In this document: positions 1-11,477 of the stretch, in pieces
How positions within the stretch are numbered: the first letter of the stretch is position 1
How the letters are laid out: the number at the start of each line of letters is the position of its first letter
Assembly: GCF_016808095.1 (NCBI RefSeq)
Contig: NC_068970.1
Span: 51,061,630 to 51,125,629, forward strand
Direction of reading: 5' to 3'
DNA length: 64,000 bases
Source: Vigna angularis
Taxonomy: Eukaryota; Streptophyta; Magnoliopsida; Fabales; Fabaceae
Program-made: the position numbers and the translations under genes
The notes under the pieces: model-generated
The model's database searches: none
Seen by the model: the letters and a program-made list of their open reading frames with translations, nothing else
Told to the model about the DNA's origin: nothing

Positions 1-1570
1 AGTTAGTCAAAACATTCAATTCGAGCTTTCGGAAAGGATGTGTTTCAATTCAAAAGAGTCAGTTCTAGTTGTCATCAAGCAATACCACATTGACTAAGGA
101 TATAAATTTCTCATAATGGAATCAAAGTCTGACAAGTACATTGGTCGGTGCATTCATTATAACCAAGGTTGTCAATGTTCATTTGAGCATCGTTTAACAA
201 AATTCCTCACACTTGCTTGTCCACCACTTTAGTACTAACCACATAAATTTCTTCAATTGTGGTCAACTTAGTGGTTGTAAATCCAACTATCCTATTTAAA
301 AGTTTAATAGCTAAAACTAAAAATCAGCACGACTATTCAATCAGCTATAGAAAAACCTGGATAGCTAAACATAAGAATTAGCTTTGAAATTTAGAGATTG
401 GGAAGAATCATATAATGATCTTCTATAGTGGTTTATAGCAGTGCAACAAACTAATTTGGGCATAATTTTGGAATATGCCAGTCACCCTTATGTTGAAGAC
501 TCTTCTTAACATATATTACAACGTGTGTTCTGGTCTTTCAAGCCTTGCATAAAGGGGTTCAATTCCTGCAAGCCTATAGCACAAGTTAACGAGACTTTTC
601 TAACTGGAAAAGATTATGTTACTCTACTGACTACCATTGCTCAAGATGGAAATATAAACATATTTCCATTAGCATTTGCCATTGTTGAAGGAGAAGCCAA
701 GGATGCTATGATATGGCTCTTCCAGCTTCTATAAGCATATGTCACATTAATCAAATTTATGTCTTATAATCAAAAGAGGTACAACCGTATTTCAGCTTTG
801 CAGTCACCAAAAGTTCATTGGAAAGAAGATGGTTGTACCTCAGTGTATTGCATAAGACATATCGCCTCAAATCTCAATAAGAGATTCAAAAATACTAAGC
901 TTACGCGACAACTAGTAAACATGGTTATGTTAAATCATTTTCTCCATTTATTTTACAAATGACTAAATATGAAAATTCCTAATGGTTTCACAGGGTATGA
1001 GATGAAACAACTCACTCTATATGCAAAGTTGATGGTTATGAGATCAAAATTCTTCCAAGCAATGTCTTGAATTAATTAAATACCACTAGAAAAATGGACT
1101 CAAGCATATGACGACGGTAAAAGGTATGACCAGACAACAAATCTAGTGGAATGCATGAATTCAATATTAAAATCTACCTGATCTTTACCAATTTGTGATA
1201 TAGTAAAGAAGAAATTTGAAAGAACAATATCCTGGTTTGTTGAACGGGAACAATGATCGAGTGCATTCTACGAGAAAAACATCAATATCTTAAAGATATT
1301 ACTGTTATTTTGTAAAAAAAATGAAATGCAATATGCAATGTGTTATGTGCAAATATTCAATGGTCAAAATTCAGAATTTAATGTTCAAGAGATTACTAAT
1401 TTGCAACTAGGGCATCATCCTATGTCATACACAGTTAAATTAAAGGAATGATGGTGTGATTATGGTGAGTTCCAAGCTCTTCAATTGCCTTATCCTCGTG
1501 TGTTTGTGGTTTGTTGTCCTTGTGTACAACCTCTACAATATCTTCAAGACTTATGAGACTCAATTTTATT
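1..1570 (+). pseudogene. Decayed Mutator-like (MULE) transposase
   Basis: Conceptual translation in shifting frames gives the parts of a MuDR/MULE transposase in the right order. An N-terminal DNA-binding region lies near 1-180 (phrases like FNSKESVLVVIKQYHI and KSDKYIGRCIHYNQGCQC). The catalytic core follows at 525-734, with FKPCIKGFNSCKP and the AQDGNINIFPLAFAIVEGEA signature. A CIRHIASNLNKRFKN segment lies at 840-930, an EKWTQAYDDGKRY segment near 1090-1130, and a degenerate SWIM zinc-finger tail (CDYGEFQALQLP) near 1455-1495. Frameshifts and stops separate the blocks, so it cannot make transposase. The start lies before the window. No terminal inverted repeats or target duplication were recognised, so the limits of the parent element are unknown. 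The family is clear; the exact boundaries are approximate. Confidence 0.85.
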
Positions 1571-2925
1571 TAATTCAAAATAAAGATTATTGGTCTACCT
1601 ATAACAACGTTTCATATATGATCCTCTTATGAAATGTTATCAATTAGGAAGATTGCCAATTAGTCTTATCCTAAATGAAATGGATAACAAACTCCTAACA
1701 AACCTAAAAAGTGCTTTTATTATCAAAATAAAAGATACAATAGAAGCAACTATCCAATAGACAATCGTGACATATATGTTTCCCTTGTAATTTCAATGAT
1801 GTTAATACATATCTTATTTTTCAATTCAACTTTTCTCTAAATTTTATATAAATATTATCTTCTAACATTCACAATTAACAAACCTAAAATTATTCAAAAG
1901 CAAACATAAAAAATTAACAAACTTAATATTACCCAAAAACATGCAGCACTTGTGTCAAAATAACTTATAAAATAAAAAAATTAAAATAACCTAAACTGAA
2001 GTCATCAACCCTCAACACCATCTCAGTTCAAAAATTTATTTATACTACAGTCGTTGTACTAATACACGACTTCATTGTTAAAACTGAGTACAACTTTAAT
2101 ATTATTAAAAAGTCATCTATACAATTCACTGACTTTTTCATGATGAAGTCGTGGGCACCATATACAATTTAATCCTTGCAATAATAAATTTAAAATATGA
2201 CCCACGCACGTAAATTAAAAAAAAAAAAACTAAATACGTATAAAAACCAAGAAAGCAACCCTAGTGAAAATAAACATTGTACACAATATGCTAAAGCTAA
2301 TTGAATAGAGTAATTCATATTTAGATGAAATTATTTACGCGAATTATTTATGTATTTATTTAATAAATATAAAATTCTGTATAATTATACGATGAAAAGG
2401 TTAAAAAAATTAAAAGTTTTTTAAAAAATTATTTCAAATAACTGAAATAACGAAATTTGATATTGACTCAAAATACAAGAAAATTGAAATTTTACAACTG
2501 ACTACATTTTTTATAATAATGTATATTTAAATTTGATAATAATATTTTTGTAAACTTTAATTTTACATATTTTATGTGCCAAAATAAATATTTTTAAGTT
2601 TAATAGCTTGTTTAGTTCTTTTATTTGTGCTAGTTCATTCACTTTTAATTTAACATGGTCTTTACTATATTTTTTAAAAAAGATTTGATATGATCAAAAT
2701 TCAAGTTAAGGGTATATTATAATGAGAAGAAGGGGAGATGCCAAAAACACCAAGTTATAAAATTACGAGACGGATCGAAAGAAATTTAAACCTCATCAAT
2801 TAATTATTAGCTAACAATATTCGTATTATATAAATATATATAAACATAAGAAGGAAAAATGTAAAAAACATATTTAGTGTATTACTTCAAAATTAACATA
2901 ATCACAATCTTAATCACAGCTATAA
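1571..2925. other. AT-rich intergenic DNA, no gene seen
   Basis: No coding segment is supported. The stretch is strongly AT-rich. Around 2040-2165 there are several short related words in both orientations (agtcgt/acgact, gaagtcgtg, cgacttcat), which look like the end of an old DNA transposon but could not be delimited. The right part is the downstream region of the minus-strand PB1 gene. Confidence 0.5.
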
Positions 2926-4344
2926 TCACACAGAACCTTGGTTAACCTTGTTAACAACCTTACCATCCTGGCCCACCGAAACCCCAACAGGCCTAACATC
3001 CGACCCCACCGGAACGCCTTGGTACTGCGTCGGCGCGTGCACCACCCCTCCCTGCGCAGTATAGTAAACCTGCCTCCCACTCGCACTATCATACGCCACC
3101 TGCGTGTACGCAGCATTATCCGGCACCCCAGCAGGCCTCACAACGCCGTATCCTTCAGCATACCCGGAAGCCTTAACCGGCTGAGCCGGCCCCGCCGACG
3201 AAAACGCAGTCTTCGTCTGAGCAACGCCGCCGAACACAGCCTGCTCACGGAAACCCTCAGACCCCATTCTCTGCACTGCGTAGTAGCCCTGCGCCGCCGG
3301 AGGCCTCACCACCGGCGCGTGGTAGAAAGTCCCTGGCGCTGGGATAACATAGACCTGCTGATCAGCACCTCCGGGAGCCGTCGTGACTGTCGTCTGAAAA
3401 CCCTCGCCGGAAAACTGCTTCTCCTGCCAGTACCCGGCGGGATGGGGCGCATTAGCAGGCGGAACCTTCTCCGGTATCTTCTGCATGTAATAATCACCTC
3501 CCGCAGCGGCATAGCCACCGGCGAAACCATCCTCACTCCTCCTCCGATATTCATTCTCAGCAATCTGCAAACGCTGCATCTCCTGCTGCAACTGTCTCTG
3601 AATCTCGATCGAGTTCGCACTCGGATCCGATCCAACGACGCGATCAGAAACGGAGATTCCACCGCGAACCTGATACTCCGGCTGCGGCGCGACTGGCTCG
3701 GGCGCGGGATCGTGGAACTTGACGGCCGCGAAGGAAGGAGGGAGAGTGGGAGGAGCAACGGCCTTGTCGAGACCGAAGAGGTAATCGACATTGGAAGGAG
3801 TAACGGGAGGTGTTTTGATGGGGTCAGGTTGCGGAGGAATTGGAGCAGAGTTAAGAGCATCAACGAAGCGATCACGATCCGAAGAGAACGAGGAATTAGG
3901 GTTTGAGGAAAGCGTGAAGAGAAAGAGTCTCATCCTAACAGGTTTGGAGTTAGGGCGATAGAGACGGTCGTACTCGTGCATCATGTGTTCCAGGTCGTCG
4001 TCGTTGGTGACGGAGATTAGGGCGTCGAGGTCTTCGCCAGGGAGTTGGTACTTGAAGGTGAGGTCCTGCGGCGTGGCGTCACAGAGAGCCGCGAGCTTGG
4101 AAAGGAAAGCGGGGAACTTGATGGCGCGGTCGACGGCGAGAATCTTGGTGTCGCCGCCGACGTAGGAGAGCTGGTTGTCATGGGTTCGGGGCTGGATCTT
4201 GCCGCCGTAGCTGCACATGAACTTGGCCTTGAAGTTCTGGGTCTGCTGGTCGTCCCAGGGCGGCGGATTCTCGAAGTCGATCTCCCTGGAACGCGGCGAG
4301 GAGTCGCCGGAGTCAGGGTAGGAGGGGTACTGATAGTTCTCCAT
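2926..4344 (-). CDS. PB1 (octicosapeptide/Phox/Bem1p) domain protein
   Basis: A single uninterrupted frame of 472 aa starts at the ATG on the minus strand at 4344. A PB1 domain spans about residues 39-130. It opens with the basic strand KAKFMCSYGGKIQPR and carries an OPCA-type acidic motif around residues 99-121 (YQLPGEDLDALI, then NDDDLEHM). PB1 domains mediate protein-protein interactions. Residues 245-270 are Gln-rich and could form a short coiled coil (EIQRQLQQEMQRLQ). The rest is low-complexity, rich in Pro, Gly, Tyr and Val, which is typical of plant PB1-only proteins of this size. There is no kinase or DNA-binding domain, so it is not a PB1-kinase, ARF or NLP protein. The coding region is clearly GC-richer than its flanks. 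The exact role is unknown. A TATA box and G-boxes lie upstream. Confidence 0.93.
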   Translation of the reverse strand: MENYQYPSYPDSGDSSPRSREIDFENPPPWDDQQTQNFKAKFMCSYGGKIQPRTHDNQLSYVGGDTKILAVDRAIKFPAFLSKLAALCDATPQDLTFKYQLPGEDLDALISVTNDDDLEHMMHEYDRLYRPNSKPVRMRLFLFTLSSNPNSSFSSDRDRFVDALNSAPIPPQPDPIKTPPVTPSNVDYLFGLDKAVAPPTLPPSFAAVKFHDPAPEPVAPQPEYQVRGGISVSDRVVGSDPSANSIEIQRQLQQEMQRLQIAENEYRRRSEDGFAGGYAAAGGDYYMQKIPEKVPPANAPHPAGYWQEKQFSGEGFQTTVTTAPGGADQQVYVIPAPGTFYHAPVVRPPAAQGYYAVQRMGSEGFREQAVFGGVAQTKTAFSSAGPAQPVKASGYAEGYGVVRPAGVPDNAAYTQVAYDSASGRQVYYTAQGGVVHAPTQYQGVPVGSDVRPVGVSVGQDGKVVNKVNQGSV

Positions 4345-4410
4345 GGTGGTGTTGTGTGAGAGATGGAAAATGAGAAATAATTAATAAGTAGGGATTTCTG
4401 AAGGGTTTTT

Positions 4411-4418
4411 TATTTATA
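4411..4418 (-). promoter_or_regulatory. Candidate TATA box of the PB1 gene
   Basis: TATAAATA is read on the minus strand, 67 bp upstream of the start codon at 4344. This allows a 5' UTR of about 35-40 nt, a usual plant arrangement. No transcript evidence is available. Confidence 0.55.
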
Positions 4419-4479
4419 TTTTTGGGGTTTAATCAGTGGGTGCGTGGAATTTTGGATGGTACTTATTGTTTTGTTGTGT

Positions 4480-4485
4480 CACGTG
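4480..4485. promoter_or_regulatory. G-box (CACGTG) upstream of the PB1 gene
   Basis: A perfect CACGTG palindrome in the context CACGTGGC, about 135 bp upstream of the PB1 start codon. In plants this core is bound by bZIP and bHLH factors (ABA, light). Confidence 0.45.
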
Positions 4486-4628
4486 GCTGGAAACAAGGTT
4501 GGGTGCGTGTTTACGGTGGTGACAATAACATTTGCCTTCTGAGGGACCCACATCGTACTGATTGAAGGAGTGAGCGAGAAGCGATAAGTGAAAGGGAGCC
4601 ATGGTTTGGTTTGGTTTTGTTTTGTTTT

Positions 4629-4634
4629 CACGTG
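4629..4634. promoter_or_regulatory. Second G-box (CACGTG) upstream of the PB1 gene
   Basis: Another CACGTG core 149 bp further upstream, within TTCACGTGTTT. A third copy lies at 5079-5084 (TTCACGTGATA). Three perfect cores within about 600 bp suggest a regulated promoter; this is inference only. Confidence 0.4.
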
Positions 4635-6425
4635 TTTTACACCAACATTTTCTTTGCACTCCATCTTTCAGCCTTGGAACTACTTACTTGTGTCTCATGC
4701 CACTGCTGCCATATACATACATAATACACGTTCCTATCGTCACTTCATTTCATAACTGTTTCACAGTTGACAAAACCATAATAAATAATATAGGAAAGCA
4801 AATCGGAAACGATCGAAAATTATATAAAATCAAAGAAAAGCAATAAGTTCAGAATTGACGTCCTACCATATACATCCACTGTCCCAGCATCGTGAGTGGC
4901 TGAAATATATTGAAATGACAAGTTAGACCACTGTAACTAACCGGCGCAGATATATTACAATCTAAAAACATTGGTTAACGTTGCGTTGTTTAAAAATAGT
5001 AAATTAAGCATGGATATTGTAACGTTCGCTGTATCTCATATAATTATCTAACGACTAACGTTGCCATCTGCTTTGGTTCACGTGATACAGAAATCGTAAG
5101 AGATTTTTTTTTAAATGTAAATCATTTGGTAGTTTTTTTCTTTTTTTTAAATTAACTAAACTTAAGAGCATGGACTTAGTCAATAAGATGGGCGGAAAAT
5201 AGAAAAGGAGATGATATTATAACAATACATCATAAGACCACAAAATCAACAAAGAATTTTGAGTCAAGATATTTTGGATTGAATATTAGTTTTATTAGGT
5301 TGAAGGAGTGAACTTCAAAGAGTGAATAAGAAAATATGAAAATGGAATAAAAGAGAGCGACGAATAAGATAGTTTAGATTAAGAGAAACACAATAAAAAA
5401 TTAAAAATTAAAAAAATTGTAAGAATTTATGAGTGATTTTTTATATATAATAATTGAAAGAAAGATTATAATTCAAATTACTTGTATTATTATAAACTAA
5501 TTTTAATTCATTATTAAATTATAATTTTATTATTGTAACATTTTATTTTTTAGTTGTTTATAACTAATAAAATAAGATGTTACAAAATTGATAAAACAAA
5601 ACAAATTTGTCTCAAATTATAGATACAGTGTTATCTAACAATATAATCCTAATAATAAAATATATCTCAGACAATTAAAATGACTGAACAAAATACTGCA
5701 GCATCACTATCTTCCATCAAAGATGTTTCAACACCTACCTCTCATCTACTTACATCAATGAAATGATCATTATAAAATAAACAAACAAACATAAAAGAAA
5801 CAAACAAATACAAAAGAAACACAAGGTAAGCTAATGTACAAAAAAAATTCATAAATCAAACATAGAGATATTATGATACATAATTCATTCATAAAAACAA
5901 CAATATCACATATGAAAAATCATACTAGACTCAATTATCCGGATAAAACATTGATGTGAAATCTTGAGAGTCTTTCACTTGTGGCGACCTCTATTGCTCT
6001 ACAAAGTCATTGTCAATGAGTTTCACCCTACCACATACAAAGTTAGTCCATTAACACCTTTGGCTAAAGTAAAATCCCTAATATAGGACCTCTTGCACCT
6101 CTCACAACATACATCATTCTACTCTACCTAAGTTTGAATTGTTATTAGAGTAGCAAGATAACCTCCAACATCTAGACTCCCAAATCAATGTGTACATTAA
6201 TAAAACACCACCATAAAATCTCCCTATGAGATCACATGAATTATGCCAAACACATATATAATAATCATCATCATTACAATATTATACATGAATAAATACC
6301 ATGATACTCTTAAACATACATAAACTACATTGTATTCTATCTAAAATAGCAAAAGAAGAAGAGAATTTCAAACATACAAACTGACACTCATAGGTGGTGA
6401 CCAATGCTAGATTTCTCGCAAAATG

Positions 6426-6475
6426 TGGTGCTTAACGCCAGCCATGGTGCTTAACGCCAGCCATGGTGCTCAACA
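6426..6475 (+). repeat. 19-bp tandem repeat with TTAACGCC core
   Basis: Two identical 19-bp units beginning tggtgcttaacgccagcca are followed by a partial third. The same core (gctcaacg/gcttaacg) recurs loosely, as gacgctcaac, ggcgctcaacg and tcgctcaacgc, up to about 6600, so the array was probably longer. Confidence 0.7.
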
Positions 6476-7329
6476 CTATTCTTCTTACAAAAAGGGACAC
6501 TTAACGAAACTTTCTGACGCTCAACATCTTAGAGTTAAAATGCTTCAAACTTGTAGTATAAGGTTGGCGCTCAACGTCACCCTAGTATCGCTCAACGCTA
6601 TCCCATTTACAAAATAGGACATTCAATGCTATACCAGATCACTTGTATTTTATGCTTTTGAGGGAACTTATACCTGTTCAATTTATCAAATTGGCACTTC
6701 TTTCTCAGTGCATGAGTTTCAAAACAGTTTTAAACATAAAAGCTCATAACACTTGACCAATTGCTCATATTTAAGCTCTCTTAATCACACAAAACCAAGT
6801 TCAAACAACCAAAAATCCAAGAATCAAACTTCAAATCACACATGCCAAAATATTCCAAATTTCATATTACACAATCGTCACTAACTCAAACCATCTACTA
6901 TATCAATCAAACAACATTTCAAAATCTCATCATACAATCAATTCCTATAATTTAAAAACCTAACCACAATTCAACATATTACACTCATCACACATAGCAA
7001 TCATTTAGTCAAGTCACCATACAATCATAAAATTAGACATTTCAAGCTATCTATAGTTAAAAAACAATGTAATTAGCTTCCCTTACCTAAAAGACAGATG
7101 AACTTGCTCTAAAGAATCCCAAATCCCAACATAGATTCATATAGATTATTAAAAAGATGTATGCAAATGAAAGATGACTCACATGCAACAGATAATAGAA
7201 AAGATCAAAAAAAGAGCTGAAACTCAACTTATGCGAACGAAGAAACTGATCGGTCCAAATTGAAGAGCTTGCCACAAGAATCAATCATTCGGTCAAGGGT
7301 TCGCTAACTTTCGAAAACCGGTTAAGGAT

Positions 7330-8273
7330 CTAGTGTGATTCGAAATCCCAACTCTCAATGCAGAACACTACAGTTCTTCTCCTGACCAACAGTAACAGGA
7401 ACACAATCCTCTTGATTATAATGTAGACATTGATCCTCAAAGAATACACCAAAAGTGCATATATGACCAACAATGCATCAACTCAGCTTTCTTGCAAGAA
7501 TCTTTATGAATAATCCAAATGAGATATTTGATTCCTCAAAACTTATTCTAAGACGCTCTTGCAATCAATACTCAACAAACAAGTTAGTTATGAAAGTGAA
7601 AGTTCATGTAATTATATTGAAAAAACGCGCAAGACGTCTATTTATAGGATTTCAAACCCTAACGTGATATAATTGATTACACAAATAATTTTACTTTAAC
7701 TGTTTTACATTTGTATCAGATTTAAAAGATTAAACAATGCATGCAATCGATTATGCAAATCATACAAGCCAACAACAAACAAATATGACCGTTACAGGCA
7801 GTTATGAATTTAAATGAAAATGATTTTCACAAGATAAACATTTTAACCGATTAGGAAACTTATGGTTAAGTTCCATACTTAAGCAAAATATCCAATTATT
7901 TTCCATTCCAAACACATCAATGCACTCAGTAAACACATGTTTGCAAAGCAACGTGTTTTAATCGATTATACAACTAATTTAATCGATTATTACACAACTA
8001 TTTTGCCCTTGTTAAGCATTTACTGAAATATGAAGAAATTTAACAGATTATATACACAATTTAATCAATTATTTCTTCTAGATATACAATGTGCAATGTG
8101 TTTAAACAATTGATTCATTTTCAATCAATGAATACATATACAATACATTTCAAGCACATAAACACAGTAATGATCAAGCAATTGTTATGCAAGAAACCAT
8201 AAAACATTTCTTTTATTCATCAAAAATACATATGTGAGATGAGTTTTGCTAGATATAGCTCCCTATATCAACA
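7330..8273 (-). mobile_element. Probable LTR remnant (minus orientation)
   Basis: The right edge reads ...CCCTATATCAACA, which on the minus strand is a typical LTR start (TGTTGATATAGGG). Inside are a TATA-like promoter segment (gtctatttatagg, near 7640) and paired TAATCGATTA palindromes at 7959 and 7980 of the kind found in other LTRs of this window. The left edge and a target duplication were not found, so this may be a solo or truncated LTR. Confidence 0.35.
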
Positions 8274-9045
8274 AATATGTTTTGTTATTTTTGATTTATT
8301 AGTTAATATTAATTTATTGGTTTAATTGCTTTAATGGTCCCTACTTTCATTGCAGTGTGTTAACTTGATCCCCACTTTTTAAAAAGTGTCAACTTCTTCC
8401 ACATTTTTGTGTAATGTGCATCAATTAAGTCTAATTGTATTCACGGTGTTTAAATGGATCATGTTGACTTATATTGGTGAAATTGTGTTGTTCATATTTT
8501 ACTGTCGTGACATTGTCGTGGGATATTATTGTGATGTGTAAGCCATTAACGGGGTAGTGGCATGAAAATTTTGCAATTAGGGTTTAGGTTTAGGAAAAAA
8601 ATTGAATGTTAATGGAATTAGGTATTTCGAGCAAAGAAAAAGAGTGAACGAATTTGGGAATTTCTAATAGAGAGGAAAAGAAGCTAAGTTCGTGATTTGG
8701 AATAGAGAAGAAGATAATTTGTGATTGAGATTACGAACAAAGAAGAAGAGAATTTCAATTGGGGATTTGTAACATAGAATTGCATTTGGGGGTTTCCAAC
8801 AGATAAAAAGAGAAGCTCATTTTGGGATTTCAAAGATCGAAAAAGTGAAAGTGAAAAAGAAATATTTTTTTAACACCGAAGTGGGTTCCATTGAAGGTCC
8901 AATGTGCGTTTTTGTTGAATGTGTGTCTATATTTTCCTTTTGGCAATGTTGTCGTGTTGTGGTGTATTGCTTATTTATTTATGGAATCAGTTCATAGTGG
9001 TGGTCGCCTCCCCCATGAAGTTAGATGTTATTTTTGTTGTGGTGT

Positions 9046-9090
9046 CCCATTATGTGTGTTGTTGTTTTGGTTATGGTGCCTCACTTGAAA
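9046..9090 (+). repeat. Direct repeat, left copy (45 bp)
   Basis: The block beginning cccattatgtgtgttg recurs at 9908-9952 with about three mismatches in 45 bp. The two copies are 862 bp apart in the same orientation. No LTR ends are seen, so this is either a dispersed repeat or the trace of a local duplication. Confidence 0.7.
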
Positions 9091-9907
9091 ATGATATTCA
9101 AAGTTTGTGTTTTATAGAATGTGTCCATGGGAATTGCAAAGTTAACACCTAATGACAGTCCATTCCCTGAAATGCATCAAAATGAGTAAGAATCATTATT
9201 TAAACATAATAATAATAATCTAGTAGTAGAAATTATTGTAATTAGCTTTGATAACGATTTCCACCAAAACAATAAGCTTAGATAATGGTGGTGAAATTAA
9301 AAGGAGCAACAAATTAATTTCTTATTTAGGTTAGAATAGTTGAAATTTAACTAGGCACTAATATGAAATAAAATGTATGGTAAGGGGCAAATTACAGTTT
9401 GTTGCTTAGTTAATAGCTACAAAGGGCAATTTTCATATCTTGTAAAACATTTATATGAAAATTTTCTATCTTATTCATACTAAAAGCATAAGTATGTTAT
9501 TCCCTCTTTACAGTGTCATGGAAGGATATTCATAAAAGTAATAGTTTGTTATTACCTTTCTTAACATGGTCATACGAGTCAATCAATGGTCCACCTGAAT
9601 TTCCTGGTCAAATTCGTGCACATGTAAGATTATACATACATAGTCTCGTGAAATAACAACTTAAGAGAATAGTTAACTCCAAAATAATTTGGCTGATCCT
9701 AAGAGTTGTAACAAACAATATCATCTAAAACTTGGCACTTCAGTAAATAACAAAGTCATGTCTTAAGAAATGGAAACAAGGATCAAAATAGATCTAAGTA
9801 AGACATTTTTAACTAAGATTATTTTCAGAACTATATATTTTCTCTCCCATTTAGGCAGAATGAAGTGAATCTTCCAGGTTGATCTCACTTGGGCCTCATA
9901 TTTTTAA

Positions 9908-9952
9908 CCCATTATGTGTGTTGTTGTTTTGGTTGTGGTGCCCCATTTGAAA
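9908..9952 (+). repeat. Direct repeat, right copy (45 bp)
   Basis: Partner of the block at 9046-9090. It lies about 200 bp before the decayed PMD gene, so the pair could flank or belong to the element that carried that gene. Confidence 0.7.
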
Positions 9953-10149
9953 TTATGTGGTCCTTTTGATATATGATAGGGTTAAATATATATAGGCGTA
10001 TATTAGCTAAGATGGTTAATTATGATATCGAAGTGGTCTTTCACCATATGGATAAGTTTATCAATAATGGGTAATTGAAATATGTTGGAGAAACCAGTAC
10101 TTTGGTAATTAACCCAAACATATAGAGCTACTTTGATATTTTTTTCATT

Positions 10150-11060
10150 CTAAAGGAGATGAGTTACTTAAATGTTAAAGAGTTATGGTATTCATTGGGT
10201 GGAGGTTCTATGTTAGAAGGAAGGTTGGAACTACTATCTAATGAAAAAGGTGCATGTTATATGGTCAACATTGCCATATTGAATGGTCAAGTTCACTTGT
10301 ATATTGTACAAATGGTGTCAAACACTTTTATTTGTAAAAATTGTGCATTCAACCAGATGCAACAAATACGCACGAGCAGCGCACTCCTAAAGCTCCTGCT
10401 CATAACACTCCTCATAGACCTTCTTGAGCTAGCTCAGCCTAAATTTTGGACCACGTGTTCGTGTCATCTCAGTTGTAGCTTTGGCGTTATCCATGATATG
10501 AGATCGAGCCTCCTTATACTCTAACTTCTCAATCTTACAAAATTGACTCATAATGGATAAGTGTAGCAGATTGTTGATGTCATCTAATGTGATGGTAATC
10601 TCACTTACCGAGAGATGGAAAATATTTGTCTCCAAGTACCACATCTCCCCAAGGGCTACAATCAACCCATAATCGACGTACTCATTGGATAAGTTCACTA
10701 AAGAACTCAACCTAGACATTGTGATAAAAGACTCAATAGCCTCATGATAAAATCCAATTTTTTTTTCTTTTTTCCATGGGAGATCACATTGATCTCCCCT
10801 CGATCCTACATAACAACAAAAAGAAAATATATAACAAAAAAAAATTTAACCAATTAAGGATGAATTAACATTTAGGATGTGTACTAACTCGGTCTTGCCA
10901 TATGGCAAATGGAACATGCTCCGTGTAGTGGGTAAGCTGGGAGGTGTCCTATGGACCTCATGGGAATCCACCTTCTTCATGTTCTTCTTCAGGAACATCA
11001 TCCTAGTCAACATGCTCGTCCTCAATATACTCTTATTGAATATACTACTAATGTTTCTCA
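10150..11060 (-). pseudogene. Decayed plant mobile domain (PMD/MAIN-like) gene
   Basis: The clearest part is the minus-strand frame 10429-10719. It reads DYGLIVALGEMWYLETNIFHL, then VSEITITLDDINNLLHL and TEMTRTRGPKFRLS. These match the plant mobile domain (aminotransferase-like) pattern of ...ERWRPETHTFHLP.GEMTITLDDV..LL.L. Downstream on the same strand, near 10330-10400, another frame gives ECAARAYLLHLVECTIF, the next conserved block. Upstream, near 10880-11030, frames give EEEHEEGGFP and DTSQLTHYTEHV, resembling the leader often found in transposon-borne copies. Stops and frameshifts break it, so it is non-coding now. PMD genes are commonly carried by MULE-type elements; no ends of such an element were found here. 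Confidence 0.75.
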
Positions 11061-11420
11061 ATGACGTCCATATTTCTTTCTTTTAAGTATCTTCTACGAG
11101 GTGATGTTGTAGATTATCTCCTTTATCTTTTGATAGTCTTACCACGATAAGCAGATGCACCTCTAATTTTAACCATTTATGTCGACCAAATATATTAAAA
11201 ATAAATTATATTAAATACTTATATGTAAAAGAAAAAAAAATCAAACAATATTTCAATTTTTTAATAATTTAAATTTTCACACATAAATAAGTAATTTTTT
11301 TTCATATAATTAATTTGTATATTATTTTTTTGATTTTATTGTTTGTGACATTGTTGGACTCCAAAGCTTTTCTAAACTTCATAAAGACTATATGAAAGAT
11401 TTAACGAAATTATAAAGAAA

Positions 11421-11477
11421 ATGGTTGAAAAATGTATCCCCAATATGAGAGGGAGCAGGAATTGGACACGGGCATAG
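11421..11477 (+). other. Upstream ORF abutting the TBL start codon
   Basis: An 18-codon reading frame begins at ATG 11421 and ends in TAG at 11475-11477, directly followed by the main ATG at 11478 in the same frame. A second upstream ATG (11432) opens a frame that overlaps the main gene. If the transcript starts before 11421, both could reduce or tune initiation. No transcript start is known. Confidence 0.4.

Larger units (their letters stand above)
4660..10149. other. Long intergenic region, repeats only
   Basis: No host gene is supported here; open frames are short and unrelated to families I know. 5100-5700 is plain AT-rich DNA. 5700-7330 has the CA- and AT-rich look of a decayed LTR or untranslated part of a retroelement. 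6426-6600, 7330-8273 and the duplicated block at 9046/9908 are listed separately. 8310-8420 carries a phrase of the ...ggtccct... type that is frequent at the ends of plant repeats. Confidence 0.5.

Noticed and set aside
2938..3906. 322-aa open frame on the plus strand
   Set aside because: Antisense shadow of the GC-rich PB1 gene; composition is Arg/Asn/Leu-biased with no domain.
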